Shown here: piece by piece, positions 1 through 8,891 of the stretch
Position numbering within the stretch: position 1 is the first letter of the stretch
How the letters are laid out: each line of letters begins with the position of its first letter
Source: CG2-30-36-16 sp964372115
Lineage (GTDB): Bacteria > Bacteroidota > Ignavibacteria > Ignavibacteriales > Ignavibacteriaceae
Assembly: GCA_964372115.1 (NCBI GenBank)
Contig: CAYJPN010000012.1
Coordinates: 1-64,000, forward strand
Direction: 5' to 3'
DNA: 64,000 nucleotides
Made by a program: the position numbers and the translations under genes
Notes under the pieces: model-generated
Told to the model about the DNA's origin: nothing
Seen by the model: only the letters and a program-made list of their open reading frames with translations
Database searches by the model: none

Positions 1-105
1 AACCTTCTCACAAGTCATTCGAACCTTCTCACAAGTCATTCGAACCTTCTCACAACTCATTCAAAAGATCTTACAATTCATTCAAACTCCGTCACGAATC
101 ATTTA
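1..105. repeat. 21-bp tandem repeat array, partial at window edge
   Basis: Five 21-bp units run head to tail from base 1. Units 1 and 2 (1-21, 22-42) are identical and begin AACCTTCTCACAAGTC. Unit 3 (43-63) differs at two positions. Units 4 and 5 (64-84, 85-105) decay, keeping the TCACA and TCATT core. A sixth, poorer match follows at 106-126. There are no unique spacers, so this is not a CRISPR array. The array is cut by the window start. All three forward frames stay open through the units, but no start codon or credible protein is visible, so I treat it as a non-coding minisatellite. Confidence 0.85.
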
Positions 106-702
106 TTTTTCTCACAAACGCGCCGGAGACGGATGAATGTTTTTCATTCAAACATACAGCCATACAAACATGCAACCATCCAATCATTCTAATGTGATAA
201 TTTGGTTCTGTCTTGTCCATGTTAGTTTTATTCACCGTTCAAACAAATTTGTAAATGAAAAGAAAAATTTCTTGTTGAATAAGAACTAAAAAATAATTGA
301 AATTTTTAAGCCGCGGCTGCGGCAGCATTGGTGGTCGACGAACCGGAAAGGACCCCGTTAATGAAAACCGGTTCATTAAAAAATAAATGTATTATGGGAA
401 CAATCTATTGATAAAAAATATTTCACTTTAAGCGCCATCTCTAAATGATGGCTCTAATTTATGCGGTAGATAAATTAAATGCAAGTATAAATTATTTTTT
501 TCATCTTTTTATTATTAAAGGATTTTAGCCGGGTTTACCGCTGCCGAACTTGACGGTGTTGCTGATAAAATTGCGGATATAAAATCATGAAGATAGAATT
601 TTATACTCACAGGGATTAATCTGTATTATTAACTGCTTCTATCTTTGATTTATTTGATGTTATCTCTATTTTCATTTCCATTAATTTAATCTTTTAAGCC
701 AC
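106..702. other. Non-coding region upstream of the APC permease
   Basis: No gene is supported here. At 140-200 there is a run of short A/C-rich near-repeats of the CAAACATnCAnCCAT type. At 310-323 a GC-rich hairpin (GCCGC, loop GGCT, GCGGC) stands out from the AT-rich surroundings, and AACCGG/CCGGTT repeats follow at about 341-368. At 434-452 GCCATC pairs with GATGGC around a 7-base loop. A TTG-initiated frame at 294-383 would give 29 residues with no recognisable similarity. None of these matches a riboswitch consensus I know; they may be the remains of an older gene or an unclassified structured RNA. Confidence 0.5.
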
Positions 703-2112
703 ATGCAACCAAAACCGAAAAAAACCGAACTTGTACGCGGGCTCGGTGTTACCGCCGCAATAATGATTGTCGCGGGCTCTATGATTGGCTCCGGTATTTT
801 CCGTAAACCCGCTACAATGGCAGGCCAGCTCCTCTCTCCCGAACTTCTGCTAATAGTATGGATTGCCGCTGGATTAATAACTTTTATTGGCGCGCTTGCA
901 AATGCAGAAGTTGCCGGAATGATTGATGAAACCGGCGGGCAGTACATTTACTTTCGGGAAATGTACGGGAAAACATTCGCCTATTTTTACGGTTGGTCGG
1001 GTTTTGCTGTTATACACAGCGGCAGCCAGGCGGCAATAGCTTATGTATTTGCCGAATACGTCGGTTACTTTTTTAAGTTTCCCTCACTCCCCCATTCAAT
1101 CGCTAACTTTTCATTTTGGATACCGATCATCGGTAATATTTTTCCATTTGCCGAGTTCGGAACAAAAGCAGTAGCCATTCTCTGCATCCTCTTTTTAACC
1201 GGGATAAACTATATCGGCGTTGTTTTCGGCGGCATGGTTCAAACGATAATTACAATAATTAAAATAGCGTCTATTGTGCTTCTCTCAATTTTGCTTCTAA
1301 CATTTGGAGATGGTAATTATCAAAATCTTTCAAACGGATTTGAATTAGCGCCGCAGGTTTCCGGTAATCTTTTCGCTATTATTGGTCTCGCGCTTGCCGG
1401 CGCGTTTTGGGCGTACGACGGATGGAACAATGTAACTTATGTTGCGGGCGAAATAAAAAATCCCACACGCAACGTCCCCCGCGCCCTTCTATACGGCACT
1501 TTGATTGTGATAGCCGTTTATGTTTTAATTAATGTTGCTTTCTTGTACATACTGCCAGTTGATATAATGAAAAACTCTCCTCTCGTCGCCGCGTCGGCGG
1601 CAGAGGCTATATTCGGCGTCCGCGGTGCTGAGATAATAGCAATAGGCGTAATCATTTCAACATTCGGCGCCTGTAATGGAAATCTTCTCACGACATCAAG
1701 AATCCAGTTTGCCATGGCACATGATAATTCATTTTTCAAATCATTCGGAAAAATTCATCCCCGCTACGGCACACCGCATTTTTCACTTACCGCGCTTGGA
1801 CTCTGGTCTTGCGTACTTGTTTTAAGCGGTTCTTTCGATACAATATCCGATTATGTTATTTTTGCATCCTGGTTGTTTTATATGATGGGGGCTTTCGGTG
1901 TATTTATTTTGCGTAAAAAAATGCCGGACAAACACCGCCCTTATAAAGTTTGGGGTTACCCCTGGACGCCGGCAATATTTGTAATATTTTCTTTTGTATT
2001 TTTGATTAATTCACTTATTGCCGATACACAAAATTCGGCAATGGGTTTAGCTTTAATATTACTTGGATTACCGTTTTATATTTTCTGGCGGTACAAACAA
2101 AAAAATAATTAA
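703..2112 (+). CDS. APC-superfamily amino acid permease (LAT-like)
   Basis: A 469-aa inner-membrane amino acid transporter of the APC superfamily. About twelve hydrophobic segments span the whole length. The first helix carries the conserved substrate-backbone motif GSMIGSGIF (about residues 27-35), and AGAFWAYDGWNNVTYVAGE in the middle is typical of the LAT/YfnA branch. The C-terminal tail is short and basic. The start ATG at 703 is the first in frame and leaves a short basic cytoplasmic N-terminus, as expected; there is no clear Shine-Dalgarno sequence. polA begins 17 bases downstream on the same strand, so the two may be cotranscribed. The substrate cannot be told from sequence; neutral or cationic amino acid exchange is typical of the family. 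Confidence 0.9.
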   Translation: MQPKPKKTELVRGLGVTAAIMIVAGSMIGSGIFRKPATMAGQLLSPELLLIVWIAAGLITFIGALANAEVAGMIDETGGQYIYFREMYGKTFAYFYGWSGFAVIHSGSQAAIAYVFAEYVGYFFKFPSLPHSIANFSFWIPIIGNIFPFAEFGTKAVAILCILFLTGINYIGVVFGGMVQTIITIIKIASIVLLSILLLTFGDGNYQNLSNGFELAPQVSGNLFAIIGLALAGAFWAYDGWNNVTYVAGEIKNPTRNVPRALLYGTLIVIAVYVLINVAFLYILPVDIMKNSPLVAASAAEAIFGVRGAEIIAIGVIISTFGACNGNLLTTSRIQFAMAHDNSFFKSFGKIHPRYGTPHFSLTALGLWSCVLVLSGSFDTISDYVIFASWLFYMMGAFGVFILRKKMPDKHRPYKVWGYPWTPAIFVIFSFVFLINSLIADTQNSAMGLALILLGLPFYIFWRYKQKNN

Positions 2113-2129
2113 CAAAAAGATAAAGTTTA

Positions 2130-4895
2130 ATGAAAGATAAAAAGTTTTTTATAATTGATGCTATGGCGCTTGCTTATAGAGCATATTATGCTTTTATCGG
2201 GCGCCCTCTTGTTTCTTCAAAAGGAGAACCGACTTCGGCAGTTTACGGTTTTGTTAACCAGGTATTAAGAATTCTCGAAGTTCATAAACCCGATTATCTT
2301 GCTGTGGCTTTCGACTCACCCGAAAAAACTTTCAGGCACGAAAAGTTTGAGAGTTACAAATCCTCACGGCAGGAAATGCCCGATGATATGAAACCGCAGA
2401 TTGCCCGTATAAAACAGGTAATTGAGATATTAAACATCCCTATTTATATTCTGCCAAGGTACGAAGCGGATGATATTATCGGTACCGCCGCAAAACATGC
2501 CGAACAAGCAGGGCTGCTAACCTATGTTGTTACACCCGACAAAGATTTTAACCAGATGATTACAGATCGTGTGCGGATTGTACGCCCCGGTAAAACCACA
2601 GATGAAATTATTGTTTGGGATACAAAAAAAGTTTTTGACGAACTTGGTTTTCAACCGAAACAGATGATTGATTACCTCGCTCTCATCGGCGATAAATCGG
2701 ATGATATTCCCGGTGTTGCCGGTATCGGACCCAAGGGCGCGGTTCCGCTTATTCAGCAATACGGTTCGGTAGAAGCTATTTATGAGCATATAGATGAAAT
2801 TGAAAAGGCGGGAATAAAAAATAAATTAATCGCAGGCAAAGACGACGCTATAATCTCAAAAGAACTTGCAACTATTTTCTGCGAGGTTCCGATAGATTTT
2901 GATTTTGAAAAAGCAAAACTAACAAATCCGGATTTTGATAAACTGCGTGATATTTTCATCGAACTTGAGTTTAAAGCGCTTTACGCCCGGCTGATGAATG
3001 TTTACGGAAATAATGTAAGACAAAATGAAGTTCAGGAAGCAATTGAATCTGAGTTATCAGCTTATGATGATAAAAAGGTTAATTACAAACTTATAACTTC
3101 AATTGAAGAGGCAGAGAAACTTGTAAAGATATTAAACTCTGCCGAACAGTTTGTATTCGATACAGAAACAGACGGGCTCGATCAGTTTATATTAAAATTA
3201 GCGGGAGCTTCTTTTGCTATAAAACCGGGCGAAGCATTTTTTGTTGCGGTAAACCCGTTTGAAACAAAAGAAGATTTATTTTCAAAGGATTTGCCTGACC
3301 GCTTAAAGCTAAAAGACTTTATAAAAATATTTAAACCGGTTTTCGAGAATGACTCAAAAAAGATTTGCCAGAATGGAAAATATGACATAGCCGTTTTGCG
3401 CACTCTTGGCATTGATGTAAAGAATTTTTATTTCGATACAATGCTCGCCGCTTACATTTTGGATCCGGATCAGAAGCATGGTATGGATGAACTTGCCCGA
3501 AAATATTTGAATTATAATTGCATCCCTATTTCAACATTGATTGGCGAGAAAAAAGATTCTTCGAAAATATTCGACGCCGACTTGAACGAACTTTCGGTTT
3601 ATGCTGCCGAAGATGCTGACGTTACTTTAAGGCTTTTTAACAAATTCTCAGAAGAACTGCAAAAAGAAAAATTAACAAAGCTTGCGTATGATGTTGAGTT
3701 TCCGCTTGTAAAAGTTTTGGAAGATATGGAGCGTGAAGGGATAAATGTTGATGAACACGCTCTTCATCTTTTTAGTGATGACTTGCAGGTTATGATTGTT
3801 GATTACACAAAAAAAATATTTGATGCATGCGGAACCGAGTTTAACATAAACTCGCCGAAACAAATGCAGGAAATCTTGTTCGACAAACTTGAATTGAGCA
3901 CAGGTAAAAAAACAAAAACCGGTTTTTCAACCGATGCACGTTCGCTTGAAGCAATACGAGGCGAACATGAAGTAATTGATTATATACTTGATTACAGACA
4001 AATTACAAAATTAAAATCAACTTATGCCGATTCACTACCCAATCTTATTCAACCAAAAACCGGGCGCGTTCATACATCATTTAATCAAACAGTAGCTGCA
4101 ACCGGCAGGTTATCCAGCAACGATCCGAATCTTCAAAACATTCCTATCCGCACAGAACTTGGTAAAGAAATAAGAAAAGCGTTTGTGCCGAGAGATAAAG
4201 ACCACATAATTTTAAGCGCCGATTACAGTCAGATAGAACTTAGAATTATGGCGTCAATTTGCGGCGACCCGGCTTTAATGAAAGCATTTAAAAACAACGA
4301 AGATATTCACCGAAGCACTGCCGCGCATGTGTTTATGGTGCAGCCGGAAGATGTAACGCCCGATATGAGACGTAAAGCAAAAGAAGTAAACTTCGGAATT
4401 TTGTACGGCATTGGTCCTTTTGGTTTGAAGACACGCCTTGGTATAACGCAGCAGCACGCAAAAGAAATTATTGAAACTTACTTTAACACATTTAAACTCG
4501 TTAAAAACTTTATGGATGATTCGGTTCTTCACGCAAAAGAAAAAGGATATGCTGAAACATTACTCGGGCGCCGGCGGTTTCTGCCCAATATAAACAGCAA
4601 CAATCGTGTTGTGCGCCAGTTTGAAGAACGTGTCGCAATCAATATGCCTATTCAGGGTACTGCCGCTGATATGATAAAACTTGCGATGATAAATATTTAC
4701 AAATACCTTACGGAAAATAAATTCCGTTCGAAGATGGTTTTGCAGGTGCATGACGAGTTGGTTTTTGATATTCATAAATCGGAATTAGACAAAATAAGAC
4801 CGGTGATAAAGGAATTAATGGAAAATGCTTTCCCGTTAAACGTGCCGGTAATTGTTGAAACAGGTATTGGAGATAACTGGCTTGACGCGCACTGA
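2130..4895 (+). CDS. polA: DNA polymerase I
   Basis: A 921-aa full-length family A polymerase used in Okazaki fragment maturation and repair synthesis. The 5'-3' exonuclease domain covers about residues 1-300 (YEADDIIGT near 112, GDKSDDIPGVAGIGPKGA near 187). The 3'-5' proofreading domain keeps its acidic residues: FDTETDGLD near 341 and the YAAEDAD tyrosine/aspartate motif near 489, so it is probably active. The polymerase domain has motif A DYSQIELR (near 697), motif B RRKAKEVNFGILYG (near 747) and motif C QVHDELVFD (near 871). Length is normal for PolA. Its 3' end overlaps the next glycosyltransferase gene by up to 44 bases, suggesting translational coupling. Confidence 0.98.
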   Translation: MKDKKFFIIDAMALAYRAYYAFIGRPLVSSKGEPTSAVYGFVNQVLRILEVHKPDYLAVAFDSPEKTFRHEKFESYKSSRQEMPDDMKPQIARIKQVIEILNIPIYILPRYEADDIIGTAAKHAEQAGLLTYVVTPDKDFNQMITDRVRIVRPGKTTDEIIVWDTKKVFDELGFQPKQMIDYLALIGDKSDDIPGVAGIGPKGAVPLIQQYGSVEAIYEHIDEIEKAGIKNKLIAGKDDAIISKELATIFCEVPIDFDFEKAKLTNPDFDKLRDIFIELEFKALYARLMNVYGNNVRQNEVQEAIESELSAYDDKKVNYKLITSIEEAEKLVKILNSAEQFVFDTETDGLDQFILKLAGASFAIKPGEAFFVAVNPFETKEDLFSKDLPDRLKLKDFIKIFKPVFENDSKKICQNGKYDIAVLRTLGIDVKNFYFDTMLAAYILDPDQKHGMDELARKYLNYNCIPISTLIGEKKDSSKIFDADLNELSVYAAEDADVTLRLFNKFSEELQKEKLTKLAYDVEFPLVKVLEDMEREGINVDEHALHLFSDDLQVMIVDYTKKIFDACGTEFNINSPKQMQEILFDKLELSTGKKTKTGFSTDARSLEAIRGEHEVIDYILDYRQITKLKSTYADSLPNLIQPKTGRVHTSFNQTVAATGRLSSNDPNLQNIPIRTELGKEIRKAFVPRDKDHIILSADYSQIELRIMASICGDPALMKAFKNNEDIHRSTAAHVFMVQPEDVTPDMRRKAKEVNFGILYGIGPFGLKTRLGITQQHAKEIIETYFNTFKLVKNFMDDSVLHAKEKGYAETLLGRRRFLPNINSNNRVVRQFEERVAINMPIQGTAADMIKLAMINIYKYLTENKFRSKMVLQVHDELVFDIHKSELDKIRPVIKELMENAFPLNVPVIVETGIGDNWLDAH

Positions 4896-5910
4896 TTTTA
4901 ACAAAGAGAAAATAAAAAAAATACTTTGTATAAAACCAAGGGGTATCGGCGATATAGTATTATCAACAATAATTCTCGATAGTCTGCACGCTTATTTTAA
5001 AGAAGTTAAAATAGATTACCTTGTTGAAAACTTTGCAAAACAAGCCGTCGAATTTAATCCTCTCGTAAACAAAGTGTTAACTATGGGGAAAACAGAATTC
5101 CCGTTAAAAGTTGCTCTGCGCGTCCGTAAAGAAAAATATGATATGGTTATTGATTTGTGGAGCAACCCGAGAAGCGCCCAAATTACTTTTTTATCGGGAA
5201 TAAAATATCGAGTTGGGTTTTCTTACCGCGGCAGAAAATACGCATACAACATACGCGGAACCGAAAGCAAAGGCACACATCATTCAGCCGAGCACAATCT
5301 TGAGCTAATAAAGGCGCTTGATATACCAATTGTTTCAAAAAAAGTTCACTACTACGTTTCCGAAAAAGACGAACAATTTGGTAAGGCGTTTTTCAAATCA
5401 AACAATATTGAAAATGAATTTACGGTTGGAATAATTCCTGCTGGCGGTTGGGAATCAAAAAGATGCGACGCTGTAAAATGGGTTGAAATCTGCGGGGCGA
5501 TCACTAAAAAATATAATGCCCGGTTTTTAATTCTCTGGGGACCCGGTGACGAAAAAGACGCTGAGTATATAAAGCTTCATTTGAAAGAGAAAGCTTTGCT
5601 GGCGCCAAAAACAGAACTCGCCGCAATGACCGGTTTGATGAGTTTTTGCAAAATAATTATCGCGAATGATTCCGGTCCGATGCACCTTTCCGCTGCAATG
5701 GGTATCCCAACGCTTGGCATTTTTGGACCTACCAATCCGAAGGGACACGGTCCATACTCCCCCACTTCTGATTATGTTATTAAAGAAGATTTGTTTTGTA
5801 TTGTCTGCAATAAGTTAGTCTGTCCCTACAAACATGAGTGTATGTTGGAACTGCCGGTTGATAAGGTTTTGGAGAAGATAGAAAAGATTTTGAACATCAA
5901 TAAAAAATAA
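4852..5910 (+). CDS. Glycosyltransferase family 9 (heptosyltransferase-like)
   Basis: A 352-aa GT-B enzyme of the ADP-heptose:LPS heptosyltransferase family (GT9), expected to add a sugar to lipopolysaccharide core on the cytoplasmic face. The N-terminal half begins ILCIKPRGIGDIVLSTI, the acceptor-side glycine loop. The C-terminal half has the nucleotide-sugar motif NDSGPMHLSAAMGIPTLGIFGPTNP (in DNA about 5665-5736). A C-terminal cysteine cluster FCIVCNKLVCPYKHEC (C-x2-C-x4-C-x5-C) is shared with the other GT9 gene at 7763. There is no ATG near the start; the frame opens with TTG inside polA (4852, alternatives 4867 or 4882), so the exact start is uncertain. The donor sugar cannot be read from sequence. 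Confidence 0.88.
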   Translation: MLKQVLEITGLTRTDFNKEKIKKILCIKPRGIGDIVLSTIILDSLHAYFKEVKIDYLVENFAKQAVEFNPLVNKVLTMGKTEFPLKVALRVRKEKYDMVIDLWSNPRSAQITFLSGIKYRVGFSYRGRKYAYNIRGTESKGTHHSAEHNLELIKALDIPIVSKKVHYYVSEKDEQFGKAFFKSNNIENEFTVGIIPAGGWESKRCDAVKWVEICGAITKKYNARFLILWGPGDEKDAEYIKLHLKEKALLAPKTELAAMTGLMSFCKIIIANDSGPMHLSAAMGIPTLGIFGPTNPKGHGPYSPTSDYVIKEDLFCIVCNKLVCPYKHECMLELPVDKVLEKIEKILNINKK

Positions 5911-6231
5911 CTAAACAGAAATTTCAATTCCCTCCTGTTTCACTAATTGAATGAGTGGAGAATAATCGTCATCAGCAAATCTTTTTTCACCGATACCAAT
6001 CGGTTCTATTTTGTAGCTAATTTTTCTTGCAGATAACCACAAAGCTGAGGCATAATTATCAGATTTACGATCGAATAATGGTGAAATAATCATCAAATCA
6101 ATATCGCTTTCTCCGGAAGCCGTTCCGTTTGCTTGGCTTCCATAAATAAACGCTTTCGAAACCGTTATCCCCTCAGCTATTAGATCAGTCAAATATCGCT
6201 TTACTGTTGCTCTAATTTTTGAATCAACCAC
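5911..6231 (-). CDS. MNT-type nucleotidyltransferase (HEPN/MNT partner)
   Basis: A 106-aa minimal nucleotidyltransferase of the DNA polymerase beta superfamily. It has the signature GSQANGTASGESDIDLMII (about residues 31-49), in which the GS and the DxD aspartates bind metal-NTP. In HEPN/MNT pairs the MNT protein is usually the antitoxin, and some members adenylylate the HEPN ribonuclease. The start is GTG at 6231, overlapping the HEPN reading frame just upstream by 31 bases, so the two were translated together. It converges tail to tail with the GT9 gene, whose stop ends at 5910. The MNT gene looks intact although its partner does not. Confidence 0.85.
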   Translation of the reverse strand: MVDSKIRATVKRYLTDLIAEGITVSKAFIYGSQANGTASGESDIDLMIISPLFDRKSDNYASALWLSARKISYKIEPIGIGEKRFADDDYSPLIQLVKQEGIEISV

Positions 6232-6422
6232 TTGAGTAAATCTTTCGTTTTCTGTAAATGTTTTTTCGAGGATACACTATCCGGGGAGTCAATAACTAAA
6301 TGGCAGAAGAACAAACCGTGCAGATTTTTATTGTTATTAATTAATAATTCCGCTGTCTCAATATCTGAAATTGCACCTTTCTTCCAGTACTTTATTTGAT
6401 TTTCAAAATTTATTGTTTTCAT
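6201..6422 (-). pseudogene. HEPN-domain protein with internal deletion
   Basis: A 73-aa frame whose N-terminal 44 residues look like the start of a HEPN domain (helix IKYWKKGAISDIETAELLIN, then LHGLFFCHLVI) and whose last 20 or so residues look like its final helix (KTKDLLKWLIQKL). HEPN proteins of this type are usually about 120-140 aa. Between the two parts, where the family has the EKxLKAxY helix and the THDLxxL segment, there is only SPDSVSSKKHLQ. The gene therefore seems to have lost about 50-60 central codons without losing the frame. It is probably non-functional; a reduced but working protein cannot be excluded. It overlaps the MNT gene. Confidence 0.7.
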
Positions 6423-6519
6423 ATTATTTTACGTTTGTTTAAATACACATAAACAACCGTCAAGAATAAATGCCAGGATTTTTTTTAATTTAAGGTTACC
6501 TAATAGTCGGCTCAGAATT

Positions 6520-7656
6520 TCAATCCTTAATATTTATTCCCCTCAAAAACTCATCTAACCTGTCCGCATAATGGCTTATCAAATATCTTTCAAAAACATC
6601 TGAATGTGCTTTTTTAGAAATTTTATTTTTTAAAGCCGGATTATCTGCAATTAGACCTATTTTTTCAATTAGCTCCATCGGATGATTAATTCGAAACAAT
6701 AATCCATTATCACCATCTATAATAAATTCATTGTTGCCGGGAATATCGGATGCAATAATCGGCAAACCCGCTGCGGCGGCTTCCAAAAGTGCAAGTGAAA
6801 ATCCTTCAGAACGACTTGGCAAAAGAAAAATATCCATCGCTTTGTAATATTCCCAAATGTTATCAACGTACCCCGGCATAATTAATTTTGATGAATCTAT
6901 CCCGAATTCGTTTGCGTAGTTTATAACTTCGGATTGTTGGTTCTCTGGAATACCGACAAGCAGCAAAACATATTTATCTTCAAGTCTTGAGAAAGCGCTG
7001 AATAAAACATCAAAGCCTTTTCGCTCTTTGTGGAACCAGGTCGAAAGTCCAAGAACAACTTTTTCTTGAATCTTGTATTTTTCTTTTATTAAGGAGCCGG
7101 TAATTTCATCAATATTATTTGGCGCTGCTATTCCATTATAAATAACTTTTACTTTTTTCTTAAAAATACCGGATGAGGTTAAACTTTTCCCAACTCCGCC
7201 GCTGCACGCAATCAAATAATCGAAATGATAATTGTATAAAATTGCGCCTATAACAGGAGCGCTTTTTGTTATGTTATGCCTGTAAGCGATATTAATAAAC
7301 TTTCTGCCAAATTTACGTTTTAAATTCAATCCGACTTTTCTATCTAACGAATGATGCGAGATTACAAAATCCGGTGTTTCTTTTTCAAAATAATTTGCTA
7401 TTTCTTCAAAAAGAAGGTTGAATTTTTTGGATGAATCTAACGACACGACTTTCAGACTTCCCCTCTTCTCATTCTTAATCTTGCTTTTACTTTCCTCCTC
7501 TTTTTCTTTCCCACGTTTTTCGGTTAATGAACCGGTTGAAGAAAAAAGAGTAACTTCATATCCTTTTTCGGCAAGCAGCTCCGAGCTTAAAATTGCAATT
7601 TTTGCACTGCCGGCGTAGCCGTCGCCAAAACTAAATTGAAATATTTTATCGGACAT
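6520..7656 (-). CDS. Glycosyltransferase family 4
   Basis: A 378-aa GT-B glycosyltransferase of family GT4, probably acting in cell-surface glycan synthesis. The N-terminal acceptor domain starts FQFSFGDGYAGSAKIA. The C-terminal donor domain has the diagnostic PSRSEGFSLALLEAAAAGLPIIASDIPGN stretch (in DNA about 6732-6815), including the EX7E glutamates that position the nucleotide sugar. Residues about 45-68 form a highly charged Lys/Glu-rich insertion that looks like a disordered loop. The gene is divergent from the GT9 gene at 7763, about 105 bases away, so they probably share a promoter region. With the two GT9 genes it makes a small lipopolysaccharide-type cluster. Donor and acceptor are unknown. 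Confidence 0.88.
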   Translation of the reverse strand: MSDKIFQFSFGDGYAGSAKIAILSSELLAEKGYEVTLFSSTGSLTEKRGKEKEEESKSKIKNEKRGSLKVVSLDSSKKFNLLFEEIANYFEKETPDFVISHHSLDRKVGLNLKRKFGRKFINIAYRHNITKSAPVIGAILYNYHFDYLIACSGGVGKSLTSSGIFKKKVKVIYNGIAAPNNIDEITGSLIKEKYKIQEKVVLGLSTWFHKERKGFDVLFSAFSRLEDKYVLLLVGIPENQQSEVINYANEFGIDSSKLIMPGYVDNIWEYYKAMDIFLLPSRSEGFSLALLEAAAAGLPIIASDIPGNNEFIIDGDNGLLFRINHPMELIEKIGLIADNPALKNKISKKAHSDVFERYLISHYADRLDEFLRGINIKD

Positions 7657-7762
7657 TTAGAGTAAGTTCCTACTTTAACTTTTTATCTTTTATTATATTA
7701 GCATTCAAAATTAGAAAAACGATTTTAATATACCAATTACCGAAAGACTAAAACAGATTTTG

Positions 7763-8887
7763 ATGAATAAAGAAATCCCTTCATGTAAAAACTTTACTGG
7801 TTATAAACCTTGCTTTGACAACCACAACTGCTGGGAAAATGGCTGTAAAGAAAACAAAGCAATCGGCGCCAAAATATTAATTATAAACCTCGATGCGATG
7901 GGTGATGTTTTGATGACAACCGCCAGGCTTCCCGGTTTAAAACGGAAATTCCCCGAATCAACAATCTATTGGATTACATTAAAACTTGCTTCACCGCTTC
8001 TTAAGAATAATCCTTATATCGATAAAGTTCTGGATTTTGACGCCGAGTCTATTCTAATTCTCCAACAGATGAAGTTTGACTATGTTATGAATGTAGATAA
8101 ATCGCAGCGTTCCTGCGCTCTTTTAAATGCCGTGAATGCGCCTAATAAACTCGGCTTCGGTTTGGAAGATGACGGTAAAATAATTCCGGTTAATGAGGGC
8201 GCTTATTACAACTATAAATTAGGCATGGATGATCATCTTAAGTTTAAAGTTAACGAACGTACCGGGCAGGATTATCTTTCTGAAACTTTTGAGATAGATT
8301 ACCAGCATGATGATTACATTTTTAATTTTGACGATGAAGAATTATCATTCATTAAAAATTATAAATCAGAAGTCGGGATATTAGAAACAGATTTTGTTGT
8401 AGGTTTTAACACCGGCTGTTCAAATCTGTATCCGAACAAAAAAATGACGATTGAACAACATCTGTATCTGATAAATAAACTGCTTGAAAAAAAGAAATAT
8501 AAAATTGTGCTTCTCGGCGGACCCGAAGATACAGAGCGGAACAATAAAATATATTCTCATTTTGAAGGTAAGATAATCAACACACCAACCGGTGACGGTA
8601 TAAGAAAAGGCGCCTGTTATGAAGATTTAGCCGATGTTGTTATTACCGGCGATTCATTCGGGATGCATCTTGCAATCGCTCTAAAAAAATATGTTATTGT
8701 CTGGTTTGGCTTAAGCTGCTGGACAGAAATTGATTTATATGACCGGGGTGTAAAATTATTTCCGAAAGATCTTGAATGTGCCCCGTGCTGGAAGAAAAAA
8801 TGTCCATATAACCTCGAGTGTATTCAAATGATAGATCTCGATAAAATATTAAGTTCGGTTGACGACTATTTTAACAAAGTCAAATAA
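7763..8887 (+). CDS. Glycosyltransferase family 9 with N-terminal cysteine motif
   Basis: A 374-aa GT9 enzyme. Family hallmarks are ILIINLDAMGDVLMTTARLPGLK near the N-terminus and GDSFGMHLAIALKKYVIVWFG in the nucleotide-sugar domain. It differs from the GT9 protein at 4852 by a roughly 35-residue N-terminal extension carrying four cysteines (C-x9-C-x5-C-x4-C around FTGYKPCFDNHNCWENGC). It also has the C-terminal cluster LECAPCWKKKCPYNLEC. The paired Cys clusters suggest a bound metal or structural disulphides, but this is inference. ATG 7763 is preferred over the in-frame TTG at 7760. The next gene starts four bases after its stop. Confidence 0.87.
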   Translation: MNKEIPSCKNFTGYKPCFDNHNCWENGCKENKAIGAKILIINLDAMGDVLMTTARLPGLKRKFPESTIYWITLKLASPLLKNNPYIDKVLDFDAESILILQQMKFDYVMNVDKSQRSCALLNAVNAPNKLGFGLEDDGKIIPVNEGAYYNYKLGMDDHLKFKVNERTGQDYLSETFEIDYQHDDYIFNFDDEELSFIKNYKSEVGILETDFVVGFNTGCSNLYPNKKMTIEQHLYLINKLLEKKKYKIVLLGGPEDTERNNKIYSHFEGKIINTPTGDGIRKGACYEDLADVVITGDSFGMHLAIALKKYVIVWFGLSCWTEIDLYDRGVKLFPKDLECAPCWKKKCPYNLECIQMIDLDKILSSVDDYFNKVK

Positions 8888-8891
8888 GTGG

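Noticed and set aside
1..126. CRISPR array
   Set aside because: The 21-bp units abut with no unique spacers, and no cas gene is in the window.
310..383. TPP, glycine, ZTP or c-di-GMP riboswitch
   Set aside because: Some short words look similar, but the conserved core motifs of these classes are not there in order.
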